DNA from: Streptomyces albus subsp. albus | GTDB taxonomy: Bacteria > Actinomycetota > Actinomycetes > Streptomycetales > Streptomycetaceae | Length of the DNA: 14,839 nucleotides | Assembly (NCBI RefSeq): GCF_000725885.1 | Contig: NZ_JODR01000052.1 | Coordinates: forward strand, 1 to 14,839 | Reading direction: 5' to 3' | Shown: positions 1 to 6,216 of the stretch, one piece after another | Layout of the letters: each line of letters starts with the position of its first letter | How positions within the stretch are numbered: position 1 is the stretch's first letter | Position numbers and translations under genes: made by a program | The notes under the pieces: generated by a model | What the model was told of the DNA's origin: nothing | Databases searched by the model: none | Seen by the model: the letters and a program-made list of their open reading frames with translations, nothing else

Positions 1-96
1 GCATTCGACCTCCTCATGGGCAGCGAGGTGGCACCCCGCCGCGAATTCATCAGCTCCTCCGCCGCCACCCTCGACCGCTCCCGCATCGACGTATGA
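1..96 (+). CDS. parE: DNA topoisomerase IV / gyrase subunit B, C-terminal end (partial)
   Basis: Only the last 31 codons and the TGA stop are present; the gene begins outside the window. The frame reads AFDLLMGSEVAPRREFISSS and ends in DRSRIDV. The LMG-x-x-V-x-x-RR-x-FI pattern is the conserved tail of type II topoisomerase B subunits (GyrB/ParE), the ATPase/toprim subunit that acts with GyrA/ParC to pass DNA strands. Actinomycetes carry two such paralogues. The SSAATLDRSRID ending resembles the Streptomyces ParE-type copy, so ParE is preferred over GyrB, but 31 residues cannot settle this. It is a core chromosomal gene and anchors the window to the chromosome rather than a plasmid. Confidence 0.85.
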   Translation, partial: AFDLLMGSEVAPRREFISSSAATLDRSRIDV

Positions 97-262
97 CCTA
101 CGGGCACGCGGCCAACGCCTCACGGGGCGACCGGGCGTGACGCACTGCCGGGCCGGCGAACGCGATTCCAGCGCGATGCGCACCGCCGCGGCCACGTTCA
201 CCGCCGGCACGCGGAACCCCGATCGACCGGACTCCCGGCACCGAGCCGAAGGCCGGCCGGGC

Positions 263-1040
263 TCAGGGTGACCAGACATACGGTGTCGTCGTAGTCACGG
301 CGTGCAGGCCGAGGCGGGTGAGGATCGGTGCGCTGTCGGCCGAGGCGTCGACGTAGACGTAGGGGACACCACGGGCGGCGGCGAGCTGGGCTCGGTGGGC
401 GACCATGGCCCGGTAGATGCCCCGTCCGCGCCACTCCGCGAGCGTCGAGCCGCCCCAGAGGCCGGCGAAGTCGAGGCCGTCGTTGAACACCAGCCATGCG
501 GCGCAGACAACTTCACCGCACGCCTCGGCGACGAGGACGCAAATGTTCTCCGGGGCGCTGCCGACCCGGGAGGCCAGGTCGTCGGCGAGCCAACTGCGGT
601 CCTCACCCCAGACGGTGCTCTCCATGGCGGCGACGCGCCGGAGGTCTGCTGTAGTGGTGACACGGCGGAGAGTCACGCCGTCGGGGAGGACAGGGCAGGC
701 GGCAAGGTCTGCGGACCGTCCGATGAGCACGGTCTCGCTGTCCTCGGCGACGAACCCGGCCGCGGTGAGCCGGTCAGTGAGATCGGCAGGAAGGTCATGG
801 GCGCGTGTCTTCCACTCGACCGGCTCGCCGCGGGCGGTCACGCTGCCGGGCAATGAGCGTGTCGAGTGCCGCCCCGCGTACGCCGAGGTCGCGTGGGCCC
901 GTGACGAAGCCACGGTGCCAGCCGACGACACGTGTCAACGGACCGTCCTTCTCGATGCGAGCGCTGCCGCCAGGCGGGGTGACGCCGCGGAGTTGGGCAT
1001 CGTACGCGGTGCGGAGTTCGTCGATGAGAGTGCCTTCCAC
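263..1040 (-). pseudogene. GNAT-family N-acetyltransferase, broken by a frameshift
   Basis: Two overlapping minus-strand frames together make one normal-length (about 255-residue) GNAT protein. The N-terminal part starts at GTG 1040 (MEGTLIDELRTAYDAQLR...) and runs to LIARQRD. The C-terminal part resumes one frame over at ARGEPVEWKTRAHDLP and continues to YVWSP with TGA at 263-265. The acetyl-CoA loop appears as WRGRGIYRAMVAHR, and an RLGL-x-x-V terminal strand follows. The break lies at about 830-842. Relative to the family pattern ARQRD-x-x-A-ARGEP, roughly eight bases seem to be missing, so neither half alone makes a complete enzyme. The substrate cannot be told from sequence. A sequencing error is possible but would have to be more than a single-base slip. 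No strong ribosome site is seen before the GTG. Confidence 0.78.
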
Positions 1041-1153
1041 TCGAACACCGTATGGGCCGGGTCAAGTGATTCGGTGGCGGCCCGGAAACGACGGTGGTGG
1101 CCAGGGAGGTTCCGACCCCCCTGGGCTGACCGCGCGGGTCAGGAGAGTGCGGT

Positions 1154-1175
1154 CATTTCGGCTAGGACCGAAATG
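1154..1175. promoter_or_regulatory. Perfect 8-bp inverted repeat, candidate operator
   Basis: CATTTCGG and CCGAAATG flank the 6-base spacer CTAGGA. The site sits about 90 bases before the start of the secreted I36-like gene and about 115 bases before the divergent acetyltransferase start. It looks like a dimeric regulator site placed between the two divergent genes. The short stem and missing T tract argue against a terminator. The regulator is unknown. Confidence 0.45.
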
Positions 1176-1265
1176 TCTTCCGGGTCCGATGCGTCGCCCC
1201 TACGGTGCGATGTGGTCCGGTGACGCGTGAGCAGCGCACCGGATGAACCCATGAAAGGGGGAACG

Positions 1266-1700
1266 ATGAAACACGTCACCAGCCGTACCCGGCTCCGTCG
1301 CACCGCCCTCGTCACAGGAGCTCTGCTCGCCATGGCCACGGCCGCCGGCACGGCTCAGGCCACCACCTCGACCACCAACACCACCACCCAGTCCGCCACT
1401 TCCGCCGCAGCGAAGCAGAGTTCGGGCGCCCGCATCACGGCGGCGCCCGCCAGCTGCCCGAAGTACTACTTCTGCGGCTACGCGGGCGCGAACTACACGA
1501 ACCTGGTGTTCAAGTTCAAGGACTGCTACTTACAGGGCATCGCGGCCAGGACCGGCGGTTCCTGGTACAACAACCAGTCCAACGGCACCAAGGCCAGGAT
1601 GTACAACGCCAACAAGCAGCTCGTGTACACGACACCGGGCGCACCCTACGGCGACCCGCACGGCAACTGGGCGGGCATCCGCTACATCGACGCCTGCTGA
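1266..1700 (+). CDS. Secreted peptidase-inhibitor I36-like (beta/gamma-crystallin-type) protein
   Basis: The ATG at 1266 is preceded by GAAAGGGGG four bases upstream. An in-frame upstream start at 1227 would add 13 residues before the signal peptide and is disfavoured. The 144-residue product begins with a Sec signal peptide (MKHVTSRTRLRR, then a hydrophobic run, with probable cleavage after AQA near residue 33). A Thr/Ser-rich linker of about 30 residues follows. The C-terminal domain of about 80 residues has four cysteines and aromatic-rich motifs (CPKYYFCGY, SWYNNQSNGTKARMYN). This is the layout of inhibitor family I36 (Streptomyces metalloproteinase inhibitor-like, a beta/gamma-crystallin fold). 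It is expected outside the cell, stabilised by two disulfides. Whether it inhibits a protease is not shown. A likely relative is encoded at 5670-6053. Confidence 0.8.
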   Translation: MKHVTSRTRLRRTALVTGALLAMATAAGTAQATTSTTNTTTQSATSAAAKQSSGARITAAPASCPKYYFCGYAGANYTNLVFKFKDCYLQGIAARTGGSWYNNQSNGTKARMYNANKQLVYTTPGAPYGDPHGNWAGIRYIDAC

Positions 1701-1855
1701 CCGGCTGCGTCGGCTGAGACCGTGCACCGGGGCCTCAGCCGGCACCGGATCCGCGACGCGCTGCCCGCGCCCCCCCCGGAGCCCGCCGCCGGCGAGTCCG
1801 GCGCGCAGGAGCCACCGGGGCCGACGCGGCGGCCGACCGGACGCGGGACGGGGCA

Positions 1856-1892
1856 GCGCCCCAGCGGGGACCACACCTCCCCGCTGGGGCGC
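1856..1892 (+). terminator. Strong GC-rich hairpin terminator
   Basis: Arms of 15 bases at 1856-1870 and 1878-1892 are perfectly complementary, with the 7-base loop CCACACC. The stem lies 155 bases after the stop of the secreted I36-like gene and about 100 bases before the next gene. No T tract follows, which is usual for Streptomyces terminators. Confidence 0.75.
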
Positions 1893-1978
1893 ATTCGAGG
1901 CCGGAGCCCACGAGGCCGGACCGGGCGGGACGGCCCGCTCAGGGGCTGCCCGGTGTCTCATGTCCGGTGCATGGGGGA

Positions 1979-1984
1979 TAAGTT
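1979..1984 (+). promoter_or_regulatory. Candidate -10 box (TAAGTT) placed for a leaderless start
   Basis: TAAGTT fits the actinobacterial TANNNT -10 pattern and ends exactly six bases before the ATG at 1991. Transcription would then begin at or next to the A of the start codon. No good -35 hexamer is visible. A GGGGGA run 12 bases before the ATG is too far away to be a convincing ribosome site. Confidence 0.4.
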
Positions 1985-1990
1985 GCCCGC

Positions 1991-2341
1991 ATGTCTTCTG
2001 CACTTGTCGTCGGTTACGATCCGCAAGCGATACCCGGTGTCGACGGAGAGGCTCTTCGCGCGGCGCTCGATGCGGAACTGGCCCGGTTCGGCGAGCACGG
2101 CATCGATGCGGACGTGGCGCTGGTCGTATGCGACGCATCGGCCGAGTCCGCCCTCGTCGCAGCTTTGGCCAGGCAGCCCTGGGACGTCGTGGTCGTCGGC
2201 GGGGGGCTCCGCAAGAACGAGGAGCTGCTTCCGTTCTTCGAACGCATCATGAATCTCATCCACCGCCATGCGCCCCAGGCCTCCATCGCCTTCAACACCG
2301 GCATCGGGGACAGCGTGGAGGCGGCACAGCGGTGGCTGTGA
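1991..2341 (+). CDS. Conserved small alpha/beta (Rossmann-like) protein of unknown function
   Basis: This 116-residue cytoplasmic protein alternates hydrophobic strands and helices: SSALVVGYDPQ, then DADVALVVCDA, then WDVVVVGGGLRKNEELLPFFERIMNLIH, then ASIAFNTG and EAAQRWL at the C-terminus. The VVVGGGLR / FERIMN-x-IH / IAFNTGxxDS order matches a widespread bacterial family of unknown function that I recognise only as a conserved hypothetical. The GGG turn suggests ligand or nucleotide binding, but no catalytic residues can be named. There is no signal peptide or membrane segment. It is a single-gene unit between the terminator at 1856 and the convergent MerR-peroxiredoxin gene. Confidence 0.75.
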   Translation: MSSALVVGYDPQAIPGVDGEALRAALDAELARFGEHGIDADVALVVCDASAESALVAALARQPWDVVVVGGGLRKNEELLPFFERIMNLIHRHAPQASIAFNTGIGDSVEAAQRWL

Positions 2342-2362
2342 ACACCGGCTGCGCGGCCACAC

Positions 2363-2397
2363 GCTGAGCCACAGCGGCCCCTGGAGCTCGGCTCAGC
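2363..2397. terminator. Inverted repeat between convergent genes, possible shared terminator
   Basis: GCTGAGCC (2363-2370) is perfectly repeated in inverted form as GGCTCAGC (2390-2397), with 19 bases between them. It sits in the 51-base gap between the convergent genes and overlaps the stop codon of the minus-strand gene. The long loop makes it weaker than the other stems in the window. Confidence 0.4.
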
Positions 2398-3352
2398 ACA
2401 AGCGGTTGGCGCCGAGCCAGGCCAGCACCTGCCCGGCGTGCTGGTCCGGCGGGAAGACCGGGTAGAAGACGTGCTCGATCACCCCGTCCCGCACGATCAG
2501 TGTGAGCCGCTTGTACAGCGTCAGCCCGCCGGCGGTGAACGTGGGCAGGTCCAGCGCCTCGGCCAGGCCCCGTCCGGGGTCGGACAGCATCCCGAACGGC
2601 AGGTGGAGGCGTTCGGTGACCTCGCGCTGATAGTCGCTGTCCTGGCTGGAGAGGCCGTACACCCGGGCCGCGCCGGCCGCGAGCAGCTCCTGATGGTGGT
2701 CGCGGAAGCCGCATGCCTCGGGCGTGCAGCCGCGGGCGCCGGGGATGGAGTCCCAGCCCTCGGGCAGGTCGGTGCCGGGCCGTCCCGTCAGCGGGTAGAC
2801 GTAGAGCACCGTGCGGCCGGCGCCCAGCGCGTCGAGGCGGACCGTGGCGCCGTCGGTGGCGTGGAGTTCCAGGTGCGGCATCTTGGTGCCGGGCAGGTGG
2901 GCGGCGGCGCCGTCGTCCTCGGGGACGGGCAGGTCGGCGGGCAGGCTCGTGTAGTCGGTCATCGGTTCCCCTCCGTCGGTCGGCGGCGAGAGACGGCTGT
3001 TGCGATGGGCGGCCTCCTGCAGATGCGCCGCGAGCACCGCACGGCGGGCGACGAGTCCTTCGATCCGCTTCGTGAGCTCGTCGATGGCGTCCCGGTAACC
3101 GGCCAGTGCGGCCGGGCAGTCGTCCGCGTGCCGGTGACCCAGGGCCAGGCACTCCAGAAACGGCCGTGTCGCCTCGACGGGGATGCCGAGGCGGCTCAGC
3201 GCCCGGATTTCCCGGATGAGCCGGACGTCGTGCTCGTCGTAGTCCCGGTAGCCGTTGGCCAGCCGTACCGGCGTGAGCAGCCCCAACGACTCGTAGTAGC
3301 GCACCGCCTTGGTCGTCACACCCGCTCGCCGGGCCAGCTCACCGATCCGCAT
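2393..3352 (-). CDS. MerR-family regulator fused to a PrxQ/BCP-like peroxiredoxin
   Basis: The ATG at 3352 is chosen because GAGG lies eight bases upstream; an in-frame GTG at 3361 would add three residues. Residues 1-70 are a MerR winged helix (MRIGELARRAGVTTKAVRYYESLGLL, then NGYRDY and a dimer helix). Residues 66-79 hold C68 and C79 in a C-x3-GH-x4-DDCP context. Residues 131-319 form a complete AhpC/TSA-type peroxiredoxin. The peroxidatic Cys209 and resolving Cys214 lie in GCTPEACGFRD, the five-residue spacing of PrxQ/BCP enzymes. The usual catalytic Thr three residues before Cys209 is Ala206. The last residue is also Cys. The protein probably reduces peroxides with thioredoxin and senses thiol or oxidant stress through the MerR half. 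A ribosome site within the fusion (see 2960-2974) may also yield the peroxiredoxin alone. Confidence 0.85.
   Translation of the reverse strand: MRIGELARRAGVTTKAVRYYESLGLLTPVRLANGYRDYDEHDVRLIREIRALSRLGIPVEATRPFLECLALGHRHADDCPAALAGYRDAIDELTKRIEGLVARRAVLAAHLQEAAHRNSRLSPPTDGGEPMTDYTSLPADLPVPEDDGAAAHLPGTKMPHLELHATDGATVRLDALGAGRTVLYVYPLTGRPGTDLPEGWDSIPGARGCTPEACGFRDHHQELLAAGAARVYGLSSQDSDYQREVTERLHLPFGMLSDPGRGLAEALDLPTFTAGGLTLYKRLTLIVRDGVIEHVFYPVFPPDQHAGQVLAWLGANRLC
2960..2974 (-). promoter_or_regulatory. Internal ribosome site and ATG at the MerR/peroxiredoxin junction
   Basis: On the minus strand GGAGGGG (2968-2974) is followed by AACCG and an in-frame ATG at 2962-2960 (MTDYTSLPADLPVPEDDG). This is a better ribosome site than that of the full-length gene. 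It sits exactly where the regulator helix ends and the peroxiredoxin begins. It could give a separate 189-residue peroxiredoxin from the same mRNA. Confidence 0.6.
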
Positions 3353-3370
3353 GCCTCTCACCTCGAAGAA

Positions 3371-3401
3371 CGCTAAACCTTGCCCGTGAGGGTAAGGTCA
3401 A
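3371..3401 (-). promoter_or_regulatory. MerR-type promoter with operator in a 19-bp spacer
   Basis: On the minus strand TTGACC (3401-3396) and TTAGCG (3376-3371) are separated by exactly 19 bases, the over-long spacer typical of MerR-activated promoters. The spacer holds most of a 9-bp dyad: on the plus strand ACCTTGCCC (3377-3385), GTGA, GGGTAAGGT (3390-3398), with one mismatch. The start codon lies about 18 bases after the -10, so the leader is short. The arrangement predicts autoregulation by the MerR half of the adjacent gene. Confidence 0.75.
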
Positions 3402-3506
3402 GCGCTCTGCCGCAAGACGCGTGTGCGGCCCGCCCGAGGGTTGCGGCGGGGCTGCCCACTCCCAGGTGACGCGGTACCGCACTGGGGGAGGGGAGCGCCC
3501 AGGCGG

Positions 3507-4214
3507 TCAGGGAAGCTGGAAGGTGTCGGCCAGGAGCGACGTCTGGACATCGAGCAGGGTGGCGGGATCGTGGCCCATGCCGGTGAACTGGCCGGTGATC
3601 TCCAGGCTGACCGCGCCGTGCATCTGCGGCCACGTCATGACGGCGCCGGTGAGCGCGACGGCCGCGGCAGGTTCGGCGGCCGGCACACCCGTCCATTCCT
3701 CGACCCAGCCCGCCACCTCGGGCTGTGCGTCCAGCCATCCCCGCATCTGTGCGAGGAGCGGATCCACGGAGACCAGAGGCCGCCCCCGGGTGTAGACGGC
3801 CAGGAAGGGACCGAGGACAGAGCGCGCCTTCGCGACGGTCTCGGCCGGCGCCGTGAAGCCCGCCACCGGGGTGCCCTGGATGAGCAGGTACAGGTGCGGC
3901 TGGGCCACGGCCCACGCGCGGTAGGCGCTGGTCAGGGCGTGGAGAGCCACCCGCCCGCCCTCTTCGGTGTCAACCGCCCGGACGGCTTCGGCAGCGCCCT
4001 GGTACGCGTCGAGCACCAGCTCCGCCAGCAGGTCGTCGCGGCTGGCGAAGTAGCGGTAGAGCGCCGGGCCGGACATCCCGATCTCCTTCGCGATCCGCAG
4101 GAGCGCCACGCCCTCGATGCCGCCGGTGGCGAGCTGCCGTACGGCGGCTTCCTTGATCTCCGAGCGGGTCTGTTCCCGGTACCGCGCCCGCGGGCTGTTC
4201 ACGCGAGCTGCCAT
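3507..4214 (-). CDS. TetR/AcrR-family transcriptional regulator (WHG-type C-terminal domain)
   Basis: The ATG at 4214 has GGAGG five bases upstream. The 235-residue protein has an N-terminal TetR helix-turn-helix at about residues 14-60 (REQTRSEIKEAAVRQLATGG, then IAKEIGMSGPALYRYFASRDDLLAELV). An all-helical ligand-binding domain follows with YRAWAVAQPHLYLLIQGTPVAGF and WPQMHGAVSLEI, the pattern of the WHG-domain subgroup. It is probably a repressor that leaves DNA on binding a small molecule. The SDR oxidoreductase lies directly upstream on the same strand, separated by a strong terminator, and is a plausible target. Ligand and operator are unproven; GTGTAT-containing sequences occur upstream of both genes. 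Confidence 0.85.
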   Translation of the reverse strand: MAARVNSPRARYREQTRSEIKEAAVRQLATGGIEGVALLRIAKEIGMSGPALYRYFASRDDLLAELVLDAYQGAAEAVRAVDTEEGGRVALHALTSAYRAWAVAQPHLYLLIQGTPVAGFTAPAETVAKARSVLGPFLAVYTRGRPLVSVDPLLAQMRGWLDAQPEVAGWVEEWTGVPAAEPAAAVALTGAVMTWPQMHGAVSLEITGQFTGMGHDPATLLDVQTSLLADTFQLP

Positions 4215-4312
4215 TCCCGCCTCCTGTCGCCCTGGCCGTGCCTGTGACCGTATCGTCCGGTCCCTAACGTGTGCGTCAGTGTATCGCGATCGTGACAGTA
4301 TGAAGCCCTCTC

Positions 4313-4358
4313 CCCGGCAGCCCTCTCCCCGGCCTCCGCCGGGGAGAGGGCTGCCGGG
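4313..4358 (-). terminator. 21-bp perfect hairpin terminator built on a tandem repeat
   Basis: Arms at 4313-4333 and 4338-4358 pair perfectly with the 4-base loop CTCC. The stem lies 20 bases beyond the stop of the minus-strand SDR gene and separates it from tetR. A 15-base unit, AGCCCTCTCCCCGGC, occurs twice in tandem at 4304-4333, so the right arm could pair with either copy. Confidence 0.85.
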
Positions 4359-4377
4359 TCCGTGCGGTCTGCCGGGG

Positions 4378-5337
4378 TCAGCCCTTCGCCTGGGAGGCGA
4401 GGAAGCCCCGGTACCACTCCAGCGTCTCCTTCAGCGTCGTCTCCACCGGGGTGGGCTGGAGGCCGAACTCCTGCTGCATGGCGGTGGAGTCCATGATCTG
4501 CGGCTCGGTGTGCTGGTAGAACAGCTCGGCGTAGGAGTTCATGAACGTCTCGTCGAACGGCCCGAAGGCATGCGGCTCGTTCATCGTTACCGTCCGGAGC
4601 GGGCGGCCCACCAGGTCGCCCAGCATGGTGAAGATCTCACGCGTGGTGCGGGCGGGGGCGGTGGGCAGGTGCCAGACGCGGCCGTCTCCCGAGGGGGTCT
4701 CGCCGAGCGTGGCCAGGCCCCGGGCGACATCGAGGATGTTGGTGTAGCTGTGCTCGAGGTCGATGTTCCCGAGGGCCAGGACCTCGCCGCCGGTGAGTGC
4801 GGCCGGGAAGACGGCCCCGCCCAGCGTGGAGTTCAGCACCCGGGGCCCGACGAAGTCCGCCGAGCGGCCCAGCACGACCTTCACGCGGCCCTCCTTGTGC
4901 GCGGCGAGGTAGTTCTCGTCGAGCTGGGCACGCATCCGGCCCTTCGCCGTGGCCGCCCGCCACGGGGTGTCCTCCGTCATCACCTCGCCGTGCGTCTCGC
5001 CGTACGGGTACAGCGTGTCCAGCACGACCAGACGCGCACCGGTACGCGCCACCGCGCCCAGAACCGCCTCCTGGATGCCCGGCATGACGTCCACCTGCAG
5101 GTGATAGGCGACGTTGACGCAGTGGTACACGACGTCCGCGCCCTCGATCGCGGCGAGCGCCCCCTCCACCGTGCCGACGTCCCCGGCGACGCGCTCGATC
5201 CCGTCCAGCGGCTCCCCTGAAGCGGCGCGGTCGACCAGCCGGACGGCATGCCCGCGATGCGCGAGCTCCAAGGCGACGGAGGTGCCTGCGGGGCCGGCCC
5301 CCAGAACGGTGTGGAGTGAGCCCTGTACTGCAGCCAT
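4378..5337 (-). CDS. NAD(P)-dependent epimerase/dehydratase-like oxidoreductase (atypical SDR)
   Basis: The 319-residue protein starts at ATG 5337 with GAAGGGA about eight bases upstream. An N-terminal Rossmann nucleotide-binding fold shows VLGAGPAGTSVALELAHRGHAVRLVDR (GxGxxG near residues 13-18) and an acidic turn, then GDVGTVEGALAAIEGADVVYHC. The family signature DTLYPYGETHGEVMTEDTPW and the later GRSADFVGPRV and YTNILDVARGLATLG match extended or atypical SDR proteins related to sugar epimerases. I do not see the classic Tyr-x-x-x-Lys pair, so the chemistry may be reduction or isomerisation by an atypical mechanism, or just cofactor binding. It has its own upstream dyad at 5397-5413 and ends in the terminator at 4313-4358, so it is probably monocistronic. 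Confidence 0.8.
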   Translation of the reverse strand: MAAVQGSLHTVLGAGPAGTSVALELAHRGHAVRLVDRAASGEPLDGIERVAGDVGTVEGALAAIEGADVVYHCVNVAYHLQVDVMPGIQEAVLGAVARTGARLVVLDTLYPYGETHGEVMTEDTPWRAATAKGRMRAQLDENYLAAHKEGRVKVVLGRSADFVGPRVLNSTLGGAVFPAALTGGEVLALGNIDLEHSYTNILDVARGLATLGETPSGDGRVWHLPTAPARTTREIFTMLGDLVGRPLRTVTMNEPHAFGPFDETFMNSYAELFYQHTEPQIMDSTAMQQEFGLQPTPVETTLKETLEWYRGFLASQAKG

Positions 5338-5669
5338 GACGTGATCCCTTCAGCAAGGCGAGGCGGAAGGCCTCCGCCGTTATGAACGAGCGCTTACGTT
5401 ATACACCGTAACGAAAACTTCTGACTATCGCCAAGTGTGAAGGGCTGGCAGCCGGAGCACGCTGCCCGGCCCGGCGAGACGGCTGCTGAGGCAGTGCGGG
5501 AGCGATCCTGTCGGGGCATCGGTCTGGGGGAGGGGTGACGGAGCACGCATGCTTCCGGCCTTGCGAGCCGGTTGTTGACCGGTATGCGCCTGGGCGGTTG
5601 TGGCGGCCTGTCCGAGGATTCGGGAGTGCGCCGTGCAAGCCGGAATGTCCCAGGACGAAGGAGCTTGGC
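5338..5669. other. Divergent intergenic region between the SDR and secreted-protein genes
   Basis: This 332-base stretch holds no convincing gene. Near the SDR side are a TAACG-rich patch and the dyad at 5397-5413. Near the secreted-protein side are a small inverted repeat, CCGGT-TGTTG-ACCGG (5568-5582), with TTGACC inside it, and the AAGGAG ribosome site at 5658-5663. No clear paired -35/-10 could be assigned for the rightward gene. Confidence 0.6.
5397..5413. promoter_or_regulatory. Palindromic candidate operator upstream of the SDR gene
   Basis: CGTTA-TACACCG-TAACG is a perfect 5-bp dyad with a 7-base centre, the size range of TetR-family operators. On the minus strand it overlaps TATAAC, a possible -10 for the SDR gene whose start is 60 bases away. 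It contains the 10-mer TTACGGTGTA (minus strand), which recurs upstream of the quinone reductase at 10164-10173. Confidence 0.5.
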
Positions 5670-6053
5670 ATGAAAACGGTACGTACCCTCGGAGCCGTGG
5701 CGATGACTCTGGTCATGGCCGGCGGGGTGTCCGTCGCGGTACAGGCGACAGCCGTCGCCTCGTCCGACGCCGGAGCCGTGAGAGCGGCGGCGGACACCTG
5801 CTCATACCCGTATGTCTGTTTCTTCAAGAACGGTGTGAAGATCGGCCAGTTCCAGGACGTCACCAGTACGTGGCAGAACCTGCCGTCCAAGCCGTCCGGC
5901 CCGGGCCTGGTGGTCCAGAACACCCGCAACGACGATGTTGCCTACATCCGCTGGTCCGGGGGCGCCACGACCTGCATACCCCCGAAGTCGAGCTTCACCG
6001 TCTCCGGCGGAACCCTGACGGGAGTACGGATCTCCAGCGCCGCCACCTGCTGA
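5670..6053 (+). CDS. Secreted I36-like small protein
   Basis: The ATG at 5670 is preceded by AAGGAG six bases upstream and gives a clean signal peptide: MKTVRTLGAVAMTLVMAGGVSVAVQATAVA, with cleavage near residue 30. A longer in-frame GTG at 5535 has no spacing to a ribosome site and would bury the signal. The 127-residue product has a mature part of about 95 residues with four cysteines (CSYPYVCFF near the start, TTCIPP, and a terminal C), an SSTW-like aromatic turn and NTRNDDVAYIRW. The spacing resembles the I36/beta-gamma-crystallin-like protein at 1266-1700, though identity is low. It is expected to be extracellular and disulfide-bonded. Its function is unknown; protease inhibition is only a family-based guess. 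Confidence 0.72.
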   Translation: MKTVRTLGAVAMTLVMAGGVSVAVQATAVASSDAGAVRAAADTCSYPYVCFFKNGVKIGQFQDVTSTWQNLPSKPSGPGLVVQNTRNDDVAYIRWSGGATTCIPPKSSFTVSGGTLTGVRISSAATC

Positions 6054-6058
6054 ACAGT

Positions 6059-6078
6059 GGCCGCGGCGCCGCGCGGCC
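6059..6078 (+). terminator. Short GC-rich hairpin after the secreted-protein gene
   Basis: GGCCGCG (6059-6065) and CGCGGCC (6072-6078) form a 7-bp stem with a 6-base loop, starting five bases after the stop codon. The stem is short and the surroundings are extremely GC-rich, so chance is a real alternative. Confidence 0.35.
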
Positions 6079-6204
6079 CGCTGCAACCCGCGCAGGCCCG
6101 GGTCCGGCTGGTGCGCGCGGACGAACGTGCCGCGAGCCGGCGGCCCGAATGGGCTCCGCGCCGCGTGCTTCCCCGCCCGGGCCTCCCCGTTACGGCTCGG
6201 GCGG

Positions 6205-6210
6205 TAGGCT
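6205..6210 (+). promoter_or_regulatory. -10 box (TAGGCT) for a leaderless arr transcript
   Basis: TAGGCT fits TANNNT and is followed by exactly six bases (GTTCGG) and the arr ATG. The start of transcription should fall on the start codon. No ribosome site is present before this ATG, which supports leaderless translation. No consensus -35 is visible. Confidence 0.6.
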
Positions 6211-6216
6211 GTTCGG

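Noticed and set aside
417..1223. 268-codon plus-strand open frame across the acetyltransferase
   Set aside because: It is open across the GNAT frameshift but shows no protein-family features, and the GNAT motifs are on the minus strand.
2438..3376. 312-codon plus-strand open frame
   Set aside because: It is antisense to the MerR-peroxiredoxin gene, whose motifs are unmistakable on the other strand.
3399..3506. Inverted-repeat terminator downstream of tetR
   Set aside because: CTCCCA and TGGGGGAG around 3465-3495 pair only with bulges, and the GC-rich background makes this weak.
5535..5669. In-frame upstream extension of the second secreted protein
   Set aside because: The GTG at 5535 directly abuts the G-rich run with no spacing, and the extension would place 45 residues before an obvious signal peptide with its own AAGGAG site.
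6059..6216. Possible small gene between the secreted protein and arr
   Set aside because: Open frames here are Arg/Pro/Gly-rich with no ribosome site, and the arr promoter occupies the end.
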